Origin: Dendrocalamus latiflorus
Taxonomy: Eukaryota; Streptophyta; Magnoliopsida; Poales; Poaceae
NCBI GenBank assembly: GCA_017311315.1
Contig: CM029626.1
Span: 8,193,643-8,257,642, forward strand
Length of the DNA stretch: 64,000 nt
Reading direction: 5' to 3'
Part shown: positions 43,276 through 54,950 of the stretch, in pieces
Layout of the letters: every line of letters begins with the position of its first letter
Numbering within the stretch: position 1 is the first letter of the stretch
Translations under genes and position numbers: made by a program
Notes under the pieces: model-generated
Told to the model about the DNA's origin: nothing
The model's input: the letters and a program-made list of their open reading frames with translations, nothing else
Databases searched by the model: none

Positions 43276-44855
43276 CACTACTACATAAAAGGTCATCATA
43301 GACGGTTCAAAAACGTCATCACAGACGGTTTTGTGAACCGTCTGAATTTATGGGTCAGTGATAATACGAGGTCATCACAGACGGTTTTCGAACCGTCTGT
43401 GTTGCAAATATCACAGACGGTTTTTAGTTAAAAACCGTTTGTGATATATAGTTATCACAGACGGTTCTAAATTTAGAATCGTCTGTGATATGTAAATATC
43501 ACAGACGGTTCTTAACTAAAAACAGTCTGTGATATTCCCTAAACCTATTTCTGTTTATTGGCTAGCTTCAGGAAATGCTAGCCAAGCCCTCTGAAACAAG
43601 CAGATCAACATGTACATGTATACATCCAATTCACATCTCAATTCATTTCACAAATATAAAATATCCATTTTTATTAAGATTAGAGCCTACCATTACAATA
43701 TCCCAAACAACGAGCAGGTTACACAACAAGAACAGAGAAAAAGAGCAAATATCTATGCCTTCTCGCCCCTGATGCAACGCATGAGCTGGATGTCTTTGAC
43801 GCCCACCATCGTCGACGTTGATTGAGCGTCTGCACGGTTGGCACGAGTTAGTTGCTTCTGCGGTGTCTTGCCTCCCGTAGACTTGTGCGTTGTCTGCAAG
43901 GAGGAGGAGGACAGCAAGGAGGAGAAGAACATACAGCAAGAAGAACATATAGCAAGGAGGAGGACAGCAAGGAGGAGAACATACAGCAAGGAGGAGGACG
44001 CTAAGGAGGAGGAGGAGGAGGAGAACAGCAAGGAGGCTGGGTTTTGATTATATTTATAGGGGAGGGAGAGGCGGGAGTTCGGAATTTTTTGGCGCGGGGA
44101 TCTGTGGGGTGAGGCTTGGTGGATTTCTATTGGCTAGGATTGGGTTGAGCAGGATCGACTGGCCCAGCTGTCAGATTATCATAGACGGTTCTACATATAG
44201 AACTGTTTATGATGAATGAATATCACAGATGGTTCTACATATAGAACCGTCTGTGAATTAGAGCATACAATTTTATATACCGATACAATATAAACAACTA
44301 GTCTGAAAAGATAAAATAGCAAAGTTCTATATGACTTATATATACTCATTTGAAAGGTTTCGACGAGATCTACAACTTTTCAGTTGAAGCAAAATCCAAA
44401 TTCCAAAAGGAAGACCAATAAAAAGGGCAAAAACAGAAACCAAAAACTTGCGACGCAGATTTAGGTCCAAAGATGGCCGATTTTTGGGGTCTTGGAGGTT
44501 GACTGGCATAAGCCAGTCATTTTTTTGGATCGGTCTTGTCGTTAGCTTTCCAACGAGTACAAGAACATCGAAAACGGACACCGTATGCAAAAGTTATGCC
44601 CGTTTTACTGAAGATGTGTCAAAATTGAACCATATTCGGACTCAAGCGGGAAAATATGAAATTTTGAGAGATTGCAAGGCGGGAAACATATCACAGACGG
44701 TTCAGCGGTAAGAACCGTCTGTGATACTCCTTTTTCCCGCCACAAACACCACAGACGGCCTCCAAATTAAAACCGTCTGTGGTAGTGTACATCACAGATG
44801 GTTTCACAAAACCGTCTGTGATTTGGCGTCTAATATTAGGCTTTCTGTAGTAGTG
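43276..44855. mobile_element. CACTA (EnSpm) element, non-autonomous, 1,580 bp
   Basis: Ends CACTACTACA and TGTAGTAGTG with the 3-bp duplication TCT outside both. Both subterminal regions are full of TCACAGACGGTT units in both directions (43310-43535 and 44170-44820), often as hairpins AACCGTCTGTGAT, typical transposase-binding repeats of CACTA elements. No transposase. The middle carries a histone H3 remnant and a (GGAGGA)-rich run. Confidence 0.93.
43753..43893 (-). pseudogene. histone H3 remnant, internally deleted, inside CACTA
   Basis: On the minus strand, after a CTTGCAG acceptor, the frame reads TTHKSTGGKTPQKQL and, after a changed link (TRANRADAQSTSTMVGV), KDIQLMRCIRGEKA and stop. This matches both ends of histone H3: the tail KSTGGKAPRKQL and the C-terminus KDIQLARRIRGERA. 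The globular middle (about residues 37-120) is gone. K9 and S10 of the tail remain; R8 is H and R17 is Q. Without the histone fold it cannot enter a nucleosome. The acceptor before codon 6-7 suggests capture from an intron-bearing H3 gene. Upstream of it on the same strand is a low-complexity run, so no real protein is expected. Confidence 0.75.
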
Positions 44856-44858
44856 TCT

Positions 44859-45364
44859 AACTGATATCAGAGATGACAGCTGAACAGTAGCAACTGCTGT
44901 TTCCCGCTTAATCCAGGTTCCCTTTCCTTACTAAATGTTGGGTATGTCTAGGTATCACTTAATAAATGTTAGGTGTGTCTAGGTATCACTTAGATGTTTT
45001 TTTTCCTACCAATCATTCAAATTTGAGATCATTAGATTAGAGATCAATAGCCCCTTTTTTAGAGGAGGAGAATTCGTGACCGTTGGACAAATCTGGATGA
45101 TAGTTAGGAAGAAAACATCTGGATGATGTTTATCAACACCCATAAAGGTTTTAAGGTACACTTACAAGTTACAATTGATACAGATGTCACAGCTGCTTAA
45201 TCTTAGAGGTTTCTTAGGCTGGACTTCTCTTTAACCCCGATTCTTAAATCCTCATCATTATGGTACAAGGAGAAGTAGAAGATAAGCAATGGAGCAAGAA
45301 GAAGGATGGGAAGTTTCAGCTTGCCTAGGCCTCTCTTTGACTGGCAGCTGGAGCATCTTTGATG
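44859..45364. other. 3' flank of the NAC gene
   Basis: No other gene. A 30-bp direct duplication (GGTxTGTCTAGGTATCACTTA) is at about 44940-44995. Confidence 0.45.
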
Positions 45365-46740
45365 CTAGTACTGGCTACTGCTGACTTCTTCTTGGTCTGA
45401 AATGCCTGTGACGCAGCTTGAAGACGACGACGACGACGACAGCAATGGCTGGTGAAGACCAGTATCTTCCCGGTAATTCACTGTGCGGTGTACAGTGGTA
45501 TGGTTACCCGGCGTTTGGCTGCCGGCCTCCCCGGTTGGCCTTCTTGGTCTGTTCTTCAGAAAAATACGGCACACGACCCATTCTCCCGGTTGAGCCATGC
45601 AGTTCTGCAAGTCATCGGCACATCATCACTAACTATGCATCATACATGCATGTATGTTCACAGCTGCAAGACTAACAACTGCAGCGGCAAGAACGGGGCA
45701 TGCAAGATGTGACAACAAGTTCAATAAATTTGGATGGAATGTAAGTAACAGTGAACTGTCCCGATCGATGTTGCGAAGCAGATTAAGTTACTTTGAAATG
45801 AGGCAAGGTTCTGATATCTGCTGTGTAGTGTGAAAGGCAGAAAGCTGGAAACTTTTCATCAGTTTGTGCACTCATTTGGTACCTTTTTTATAGATAGCAG
45901 ACATATAATTTTTTTCCCAAAAATATAAACATGTTTGATGCTAATTAAGATGGGTTTGACACAACCTACTGATGACTCAAATTAACATTTAACTTACCTT
46001 TAATTAATTGTAAACAGTGGCTTGTAGTACTATTTACACTTGGACAAAGAACTGAAGAACTTGGTAATTTCACAGTGGTGACTGTTGATTAACTTACTAC
46101 AAGAAGACTGAGGTGATAAGGACACGAATTCTCACATGGCTTGCACTCTTGTCCTGCTCAGCCACGCCACCGGGCACGGCGGCGAGGCGGTACTCGTGCA
46201 TGATCCAGTCGGTCCGCAACGATGGCTTCCCGCGGTGGAAGACAAGCGCCGTCTTGACGCCGACGACCTGCCGCTTGCCGCCGCCGTCGCACCTGGAGCC
46301 CAGGAACACTGGCTTCTCCTTCCCAATTGCCTTCCAGTAGCCACTTCCCGCTCTTCTCCGGCCTCCACCGCCGCCCTTGCGGCCTCTCGCCGGCGCTTGC
46401 CGCAAGCTGAAGAAGTACTTCTCCCCTTCACACGCACCTGTATATACAAATCGAAAATTCAGAAGCTTTAGTTAATCTCCATTTGATCGAGCATGCATGG
46501 ATGCATGTCTTCGGACTCACGCACGCACGCACCAGGGAGGTCCCAGGGGTCGAGCTTGGCGACGTCGTGGATGACGGGGATGACGGCGGCCGGCAGCGGA
46601 CCCGAGAGGGCCTTGCGGCGGAGGTACTGCACCACCAGTTCCTCGTCGGTGGGGTGGAACCGGAAACCCGGAGGCAGCTGCCTTAGCGCCTGCACTACTG
46701 CTGCCCCATGGCTCACTGCAGCAGCCACTGGCCTCTCCAT
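45365..46740 (-). CDS. NAC transcription factor, NAC083/VNI2-like
   Basis: Three exons on the minus strand: 46740-46533, 46437-46136, 45604-45365; 249 aa. All introns are GT-AG. The NAC domain runs from about residue 20 to 185: LPPGFRFHPTDEELVVQYLR (A), PVIHDVAKLDPWDLPG (B), EKYFFSLRQ (C), GSGYWKAIGKEKPVF and VVGVKTALVFHRGKP (D), TDWIMHEYRL and EWVVCRIFLKNR (E). The short C-terminus has a Ser run (SSSSSSSS, a GAC/TCG repeat) and ends SSSQY. Proteins of this subgroup are nuclear and can act as repressors or activators in xylem development, ageing and stress. I chose ATG 46740, the first in frame; the leader has no other ATG in that frame. Orthology to VNI2 is by domain style only. Confidence 0.93.
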
Positions 46741-46986
46741 TACAATATACAGGTGCACTTCACAAGGACGTACTAGCAGTGCAGCTTGTCAATTATACAG
46801 TGCACAGTAGCACTGTGGCAGTGCAGTGGCAGCTAGCACTGCAAATGAAGCTGATTAGTGATCAGGCAGGCAGCACAACAAGGTTCGCAGCTAATACTAA
46901 TTTGTGGGTTCATCAGGGTGGTAAATCAGCAGGCACTGCACTTGGCAGGAAGGCCAAAGCAGCAGTTGATGTTGCTGCTTGGAATG

Positions 46987-46990
<4 letters not shown>

Positions 46991-47030
<40 letters not shown>
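46991..47030 (-). repeat. (GA)20 microsatellite in the NAC 5' leader
   Basis: Perfect 40-bp dinucleotide run; on the transcribed strand it is (CT)n. It lies between the TATA box and the ATG, so it is probably in the 5' UTR. Confidence 0.9.
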
Positions 47031-47033
<3 letters not shown>

Positions 47034-47070
47034 GTTTGATGAGTGGAGTGGAGAAGAAAAGGTGGGCGAA

Positions 47071-47076
47071 TTTATA
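47071..47076 (-). promoter_or_regulatory. TATA box of the NAC gene
   Basis: CTATAAAT on the minus strand about 330 bases before the ATG. A start site near 47040 would put the CT repeat in the leader. Confidence 0.6.
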
Positions 47077-47279
47077 GGAACCCTTGTGGCGTGGAGCAGC
47101 AGACTCCATCCTGCCTCTCCCCTTGCTTAACTAGTATGATTCCTTCTTCCATTTGACAAGATCCCATCTCACTCAACCTTTAAAATGTCCCCTAATTAAT
47201 TTTACTTTTTGTATTGTTCAATTACGAAATAAAAGTGTTTATAAGGTAGAGAGGCAAAACAAAAGTAGAAAATTCTAAG

Positions 47280-47341
47280 TACTACTTGAAAGAGATGTGA
47301 TCATGGCATGTACTACTTGAAAGAGACGTGATCATGTCATG
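47280..47341. repeat. two tandem copies of a 31-bp unit
   Basis: TACTACTTGAAAGAGA followed by GTGATCATGxCATG, twice, with two differences. Lies upstream of the NAC promoter. Confidence 0.9.
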
Positions 47342-49998
47342 TAAGCACCCTACTTGTCTCAAACAAAACCGTGTCTTAGCTGCAACTGAAATCTCTGTTG
47401 GTAGTTTAAATCCTATAGGAATGAAAAAATTTAGTGCTTCTTGTCTGATTGAAAATACGGGGTCGCGGAAAAATTAATTAAGATACGCTGATTTCTCATG
47501 AGAAATTTCAGATTTGTCGATGTTCTTTGTAGTGAGCGTTGATTTTCGATCGAACAGGCGATACCCATGTAAAGATATTTGCTACTGAAGCTCCACAGCG
47601 GGGAACACGGATCCCCGCCCGGGGAATCGGATTCAAGCCTGATGTGGCCCTTGCAAGTGATTGCCAGAAAGATAACATCAAGATGTTTTGTCAGTGATAT
47701 CTTGTATGTTAATCAACAGCGTTGAGTGAGAGCTGAGTTGATTATACCATGTGTTGTGCGTGTGTATGAGATAAATGTGGATTGGAAGGAATCATTGGAG
47801 CCTTTTCTTGCTTCTAATTGTAATCATGCAACCCATGGCCTTTTCTTGAGCCTCTTTTGAGCGTTGCTTAATGCTTAGCCGCTTCCTGCCCCCACCCTCC
47901 AAGCAATTAAGCATCACCAAAGCCTGAATCTTAGGAACTCTTGGGTCCGCACATGAACAGATATTTCAAGGGCACCGTCAGAAAATTTGAACTTAAATAG
48001 GATTACGAAAATTTGAACTAAAATAGAATTATCTGTGTTAAGTATGTTGACTTGTACTCTAATCAACTAGGAATTGGAGAGGTACGCCAAAAGGATTCCT
48101 ATATGAATCCTGCTTCTCTTTGAAGAACTAGTGGGCACTATATAAAAGCTATGGGGGACGGTCACGGAGAACACAAGTGACAAACCAACGTATCCAAAGC
48201 AAAAGACGCACGACAGGATTAGATGCTAAACCATTCTATAACACTAGATTCATATCCATGGCAAGAATCCGAGAGTCCTGAAAGGATCGAGAGAGTTGTG
48301 AGAGAACAACAATCCCTTGCACTCTTTTAGTATTGTGTTTAAGGAATTTGCCGTCAGCTTCGGCAAATATCTCCCTCGTCATGATTGTTTCGACACTGTT
48401 GTTTTGGTTCTCTCTACGAGATTCGTCTACTTTATTTTTTATATCGTGCACGCTCATGCTGTATCTCAAACTCTGCTTCAATCTAGAGATTGTTTTATAT
48501 AAAAAAGGATATCAGAGTATAACAATTGACTTTTAGATTGTTCTCCAATGCTTACAACTTCCTATGGGTCTTTTCTGAAAAATATTTTTTTTTGTGTAAT
48601 TATGCATAAAAAACCAATTGTCTAATTCAATGACCTTTTTATCTAGATCGCTTCCTTTTCTTCTCACAAAACGGGTGCGAATATATCACCGCGGCCAGCC
48701 CAATAGTTTTTGAGGTAAAGAACTGCAAGCCACATACAACAACATTAGACAACAAAAATAATGACGCCAAAAGCATATTCCCTTCCAAGAAAGATGACGT
48801 TAAAGCATAGCTCATTGAGCAACTTCGTGCAAGCAAGCCAAGCTGGCAAGCTAGAGGGTAACTTTGGTCTCCACGTCACCATTAGCATGACAAATACAGG
48901 CCTGGATTGGAATAACTACAGCAAGAAACTTGTGGACTTGCTTGCCTTGCCCGAATCAAATCAAGTGCCCTCTTGGTGAGCACAAAGGATCATTTTACCC
49001 AAAGGGGTAACTTGCTCACTGTTACTACCTGCTTGGTGCCAAGATGTTGATGTGATGCTATTGGATCCGATATGGCAATTAGAGAGAAAGAATGATGCCT
49101 TCAAATTCATCTTCCCAAATGGTATTCTAAAACTTTCATTTCACTAGCTACTAAAAACTAAAAAGATCATATTTGCTTACCAACAAAGAACTCACAAAAG
49201 CGTGAAAGCAAATGGAGTTCAACTCTTCTCAACTAATCGGACTGCTACGGGAGAACGATTGGACCGGTCTAGTGGTCTGACCGCCAAAGATGACTGGTCT
49301 GACTAGCCTCCGATCAGATTGCACACTGCTGGCTTGGGGGCAGTCGGACCGCACTTCTGTCCCTAAAACTAAAAATCAGCCCGAGCCAAAATAAAAAATT
49401 GTGTAATCTTCAAAATACATATCAAAATGATTTAAAAACTTTGTACACATCTTGCTGAGGATCTCAAAAACCTAATCGATCCAAGGATTATATGGATCCA
49501 GGATAAAGTTCCAACTTTCCTTAAGACACGTAAGGTTGCACAAAAACTAGGCAAAACTCATGAACTTAAGATATAACTTGCTCGTAGGTTCAGGATAGCT
49601 AAGATATCTCTAGATTAGTTCTTACACGTCACAGTAAACAAGAGCACCCAAATATTTGAAACCAAAACCCTTAGAATAAGATTTCACTAGAAGGGCTTCA
49701 AATCGAACCAAATCAAGCAACCTTTATGATTTTACTATAGCCGGTCCATAGATAGATAGAATATAATCTTCATGAGACATCTCTATTAATTACACATTCT
49801 TGCAACCCAACAAGATCAAGAGGGAAGGAGAGATGGCAAAACAACAACCACAACAAGTGCAAAATCAACAAGAGTAAGAACTAAGAACACACTATGAAAT
49901 ATGAACAAGGTTAATCTATTGCAACTTATGGACGAAAGTTTTACAGGCACTCTAACCTGGAGGACAAAGCTCTCACAAGAGCACTCACCCAAAGCTTT
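47342..49998. other. intergenic, no gene; retrotransposon-like text at the right
   Basis: 47342-49180 holds no recognised gene; TATAAAAG near 48140 may belong to an old LTR. 49200-49990 resembles reversed Copia/Sirevirus LTR text (the GGTCTGACCG-type words). Confidence 0.35.
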
Positions 49999-51203
49999 TG
50001 TAACATCCTGAAATTTTGGATGTTTAAAATTGCGAAGAATTTAAAATTTTTATTGCATTTTGCTGGCATTCAAAATTCTTCCAAAGATTTAATTGGGATT
50101 TTCCAAACTTTATGCTATGCAAACCGGTAACAAGGAATAATCCCCACTTGCAAATGACAATCATAATATTAAAAAGGGCGGAAAACTTGGAAGCAATGAT
50201 CTATGACTTAAAAAAATTGAAAGCGTAAATTTACAATTATGTCAGAAAAGTAAAACCTAAAATTTAAAATTTAAATTGTTAGCTCGAAACCTGAGCTTAA
50301 CAAAAGGGATGAAAGAGGGAGGAGTATAATTGGAAAGCTAATTTAGGAAGTGCATTTTAAATTCATAATAATCAAGGTAATAAATATAAATTGTAAACCA
50401 ATTCCAGAACTAGCCTTGAATTCAAACTAAAATTCAAATTTTGAATGCAAACAATATTGGAAATCAAAATCTGAGTGCAAACTAAATAAAATCAAAAGAC
50501 GAAGAAAAAAATATTTCATATCAAAATAATTGAACTAAGATTTGAATTGAAAATCCAAATTTCAGGCAAAAATCCAAATCCTAATTTTTGCTCCTTTTCT
50601 TCTCTCTTTCTCCTCTCCCCTTTCTCTTGCTGGCGGGCCCAGTCTCCTCCCCTCTTTCTTCTCTCTTCCTTTCTCCCTCCCCTCTCTGTTTCTTGTTCTT
50701 CCTGACGTCATGACCGTCCTCGCACCTATGCCTACACGTTGCCGCCCCACGCCACACACCTACTCCCGTTGCATCACTATGCCACTGCACCATGCCCTGC
50801 CAGTGCCCATACCCTGCCACGACCACCTCATCACCTGAGCTCTGACTGGAGACACACACACCGTCACCCATTTCGCGTGGTCATCTCCATGAATCGTGCG
50901 CACAAGCTCCTGCTCTTTCTCACCCCCTAGCCGACTATAAGTAGCTCCCTAAGGCTCACCTTGCACCTCTGCACCTTCCCCATTGCTCCTCCCTTTCCCA
51001 CTTCTCCTTCCTCCCCATCCCAGGTCGATCGCCCCCATGCCCGAAGCACCAGTCGCCGTAGTGGTCCTCGGCTCTCCCTCCGCCCTGGTAACGCGTCAAA
51101 TCATGTTCCTAGGAACATTCCACCTCCCCTCCAGCTTAATTGGAAAATCCCACGCTGGAGCTCACCACACCGGCCATCTTCCCAAAATTCGACCAGAAGC
51201 CAC
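49999..51203 (+). repeat. older Gypsy-type LTR, left part
   Basis: Starts TGTAACATCCTGAAATTTT, the same start as 37650. Shares layout with 40700-41420. It is cut by a hAT insertion at 51204 and goes on at 53208. Confidence 0.6.
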
Positions 51204-53207
51204 TAGGGGTGAAATCGGGTCGGATACGGTCGGATCTCACCTTTCCCATATCCTAACCCACATTTTCTAATCGGATTCGGGTCGAATACGGATAGTATCG
51301 AATACGAATACAAACACGGATAATGTCGGGCACAAATATGGAACAAATACGTACCAAGACGGATACGGACACTATCGGTCACGAATATTTATTCGGATAT
51401 CAAGTCGATGCAACAACCATTTTATACCACATAGACAATAGCAATGCAACCATTCCATACATCCATAATGCAACAATACATCGGTACTAAAGTCGTAGCA
51501 TCACTGGATAGCGAACTTTGTAACAAGTGTAATTCATTATTGCTGATAGAAGAATGGATTAATGAATGCAAAAGACTCCAACCATCAATAAGCATCAGAT
51601 CTAAAATTAGCCAACCACATTCAGAAAAATGTTTGCAACATACTATTCTATTTTTAGCATGTCTATTAATCTCCAGTCCAATCTTTTGACCAACTGAACA
51701 AATGTTTCCAAATATTTCAAGCATTCAACTCACTTCCTTATTACAAGGTAATCTTTTACTCAGGGGCAAAGAATGGCATTTGTCTAAATAGATCCAGAAA
51801 AAAAACAATGCATACATTAAAAACACAAGCATCCAGAAAAGAGTAAAATTGTGTGTCGGATTGTAGTGGCCAGTGGACATTGTTGACCCTTTTATCAGAC
51901 TTCATGGTTCATTTGAAATAATCAGATTCACAGAACAATCGTTCATTCATCTAACTTTCTTAAACAATCAAAACAATATAGACTCATAAAGTAGCTAGAA
52001 AACATTGATCCCAAATGCTCTGTAGAATCTGAAATTCGTGGTGCAATCTTTGTAAGTCGTAAGCAAGCAAATTAGAACAGACTGGCAAATAAGTAATCTA
52101 AAAGAAGCCAGGATGCAACTCATCATATCCATTGCAGGCAGTGGATTTCGATCCAGATTCGTTGATGACACAACTACCCAAAGCAGTTTCAGCTAGAATA
52201 TGGATGTAAGCTAATTTCGTCTCATCATATACATTTAGTACTTAGAAGCAGGGAGTAGAGTAGAGGAAGCTGACCGAAGAGGGCGGCGGCTGCGTGCTAC
52301 CACCAGCCGAGCCATGCCTCTAGCCACCACCGGAGACTCCCTCGGCGTATCGGCGGCGGCTAGCCGGCCATGGCTAACCGGGGTAACCCACCTCCCAGCC
52401 TAGCAACACCTCGAGCAACCCGTGAACACAATCCGAAAATAGCAACCCAAAAACATATAGATCGGGTTTGGATTAGGGGCATGAGATGCCAGATCCGGGC
52501 CCTAGGCCACGGATCTGGCCGCAACTTACCAAACGACAGGTGGAGCGGCACGGCACAGAGGGGCCGGCGCAACGGCGCGGCCGGAGGACCGAAGTAGCGG
52601 CGTGAGGAGGCGGCGCGCCGACGGGGCGGCGCGAGGAGGAGGTGCGCCGGCGGAGCGGCGTGAGGAAGAGGCGCGCCGGCGGGGCGGCGTGAGGCGAAGG
52701 CGCGTTGGGGTGGCGGCGCTTGGAGGCGGCGCGTTAGAGAACCAAGAGCCGGGGCGGAGGCGTGAGAACCGGGCGGCGGCGCGGCACCGAGAGGGCAGGC
52801 GCGGCGGCGCGGCACCGAGAAGGCAGGCGGCGCGAGGGAGGAGCCGAGTGGCGCGGGCGACACGGAGGGGTCGACGCGGCGGCGCGGCCAGGAGAGCCGA
52901 GGAGGCTCGGAGTGATGAGGAGCGTGGAAGTCCAGAGGAAGAAATGGGGGGAGGAGAAGACCAGGGGGCGGCCGCCGAACCAAGAAAAGTAATCCGGGTA
53001 ATACCCGAATAGGTAAGCGGGTAATATCCGAATTTTATACCGGATAATCCGTATCCGTCGGATACCGACCTCCCGAACCCGATACCGTATCCGCCAAAAA
53101 ATACCCGTATTTGGATCCGATACCCGTATAAGGTTCCGGGTACCCGAATTTGACCCGTTTTAATACGGGCGGGCGGGCGGGAAATACCCGGCCCGTTTTC
53201 ACCCCTA
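51204..53207. mobile_element. hAT element, 2,004 bp, with a captured GC-rich block
   Basis: Ends TAGGGGTGAAATCGGG and CCCGTTTTCACCCCTA. Perfect 8-bp duplication GAAGCCAC (51196-51203 and 53208-53215). Both ends carry many CGGATACGG/CCGTATCCG-like subterminal repeats. No transposase seen. 52300-52990 is a GC-rich block with open frames on both strands. Confidence 0.92.
52300..52990 (-). other. GC-rich exon-like block inside the hAT element
   Basis: On the minus strand the frame is open for about 200 codons, rich in Arg/Pro/Ala. A donor-like CGTTTG|GTAAGTTG occurs near 52527-52534. Tandem GGCGCGCCGGCGGxGCGGCG units of about 32 bp explain much of the openness. No domain recognised. It could be a captured promoter, leader and first exon of a host gene. 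Confidence 0.4.
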
Positions 53208-53530
53208 GAAGCCACTGCCACCACCCCGTTTCTTGCTCACTGCTTCTTGACTCAATTTCTCTGAGTTGGAGCTTCTTCAAGACACCACCAACACTCCACA
53301 ACTACTGCCAAGCTCCCTCATTGGCCCCAGCTCACTGACGCCACAAGACCACCTGAGCAGGCGTAGGCCTCTGTTGCCGACCTGCCCTGGTGCCTCTCCG
53401 GCTCGACCAACAGCTCGATAAGCATCTCCTTGCCCATCTCCTGTTAATGCTCACCCGGGTTCTTCCCTTCCTCCTCCGATGCCACTGCTCCCCATTCACG
53501 CCCGTCATTGGTCGCTCCAAGCCACTGTCG
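53208..53530 (+). repeat. older Gypsy-type LTR, right part
   Basis: Continues the 49999-51203 LTR after the hAT; the two halves join at the GAAGCCAC duplication. It runs into the minisatellite region. Confidence 0.5.
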
Positions 53531-53566
53531 TTGGTCGCTCCGAGCCACTGACAAAGGCGGGCCTCT

Positions 53567-54385
53567 TCGATCGCTTGTCAAAGAGAATGCCTTCGACCGC
53601 TCCTCAAAGATGGACACCCCTAATCGCTTCATGAAGATGGGCATCTCCAACCGCTTGTTAATGTCAAGTGCCTACGATTACTTGTTGAAGTTTGATGCCT
53701 CCGATCACTTATCAAAGTGAGGCACCTAAGACCGCTTGTCATACATGCCCCCCCTCGACCACTTCTTGAAGATGGGAACCTCTGACTGTTTGTCAAAGAA
53801 TGGATGCCTCAGACCGCTTTCAATTCTCAAGTGCCACCGATTGCCCAAAGCACTCGGAGGTCATCGGCCACCCACTGGGTCTGGATGTCTACAGCCGCTT
53901 TCAACACCAGGGCCATCAACCACCCACAGCACTCGAACATCATTAGTACTTAGACGTCACTGACCATTTGCTGCACTTAGGCACCATCAACCACCCACGG
54001 TACCCGGTCACCATCAATCACCCATTGTACTCAGGCATCGTCGACCTCCTCAAGCGCCATCAACTGCCCACCGTACTTGGACATCATCAACCACCCATAG
54101 TACCCAACTCCATTGATCACCCACTGTACTCAGGCGTTGTTGACCACGTTAGGAGCCATCAACTACCCACCATATTCGGTCGCTCATGACCACCTGTTGT
54201 GCCTAGTAACTTACGACCATCGGCTGTACCTAGATGTCATTGACCGCTTGTCGTGCCAGGGAGCTTACAACTGCCCGCTGTGCTTGGACGTTGTCGACCA
54301 CCTGTGATGTTTGATAGCTCATGACCATCTCTTATACCCGGTCACTTATGACTGTCCATCGTGCTTAGATGTCATCAACCGTCAT
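53567..54385. repeat. degenerate minisatellite, 27-bp units, about 30 copies
   Basis: Successive units such as CATCAATCACCCATTGTACT..CAGGCAT repeat every 27 bp with strong drift. An earlier part has CGACCGCTTGTCAAAGA-like units of the same length. 27 is a multiple of three, so open frames run through it. It lies downstream of a Copia RNase H fragment read on the minus strand, so it is probably within that element's LTR. Confidence 0.8.
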
Positions 54386-54437
54386 TGATGTCAGAGCAGA
54401 CACGCACGCAGTTGAACGACCATGAGTACCTGGTACT

Positions 54438-54580
54438 CATTACGACCACTCGAAGCTGCTTACGACCACGAATTCATTTACAACCACTCGAAGCCGCTAC
54501 AACCAAGAAGTCATTTACGACCGCTCAAAGCCGCTTACGACCATGTAGTCATTTATGACCACTCGAAGCTGCAACTAGTC
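54438..54580. repeat. minisatellite, 37-38-bp units, four copies
   Basis: Units CATTTACGACCACTCGAAGC..CGCTTACGACCA repeat four times. Same GACCAC core as neighbouring arrays. Confidence 0.85.
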
Positions 54581-54585
54581 GATAG

Positions 54586-54941
54586 TTGGTTATGACCTAT
54601 GACTACGAAGACTTAAAACTCGTACTCAACTATGACAATGAAGTTGTACTCAGATACAACACTCAGGGAAATGCAGAGATTTGTGCTGCTCAACTTTTGC
54701 AGCTTTTCTCACCTTTCTTCTTTCATTTATAAGATCCAAATACAAAGCAAAGGCTAAACTTATTCCCTATTCTTATGCCATGATCTGCTTTGGCCGTGCC
54801 AACCCATGTCCAGCGAAAACATAGCTCTACTAACTAACAGACTAAACGAGAATCATAGCCACACCGTGAATGTGAGCACATCTTAGGCCACTATCTTTGA
54901 CAGAGTAAAATGCAAGTAATGCAACGGGCTTAAGTCCAACA
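54586..54941 (-). repeat. LTR of the reversed Copia fragment (start only sure)
   Basis: On the minus strand the sequence after the RNase H fragment reads AGGCTTAGGGTGTGATT then TGTTGGACTTAAG, the typical purine tract and LTR start. The LTR continues left through the two minisatellites; its far end is not fixed. Confidence 0.6.
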
Positions 54942-54950
54942 AATCACACC

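Noticed and set aside
43838..44047. Plus-strand frame MARVSCFCGVLPPVD followed by Glu/Lys-rich repeats
   Set aside because: It is the reverse of the H3 remnant plus a GGAGGA run; no sign of coding.
43310..44820. CRISPR-like regularly spaced repeats (TCACAGACGGTT)
   Set aside because: Units occur in both directions with irregular spacing, inside a CACTA element with TIRs and a 3-bp duplication; these are transposase-binding repeats, and the host is a plant.
52360..53012. Arg/Ala-rich proteins on both strands near 52.6 kb
   Set aside because: Inside the hAT element, made of 32-bp GC-rich tandem units; no recognised fold.
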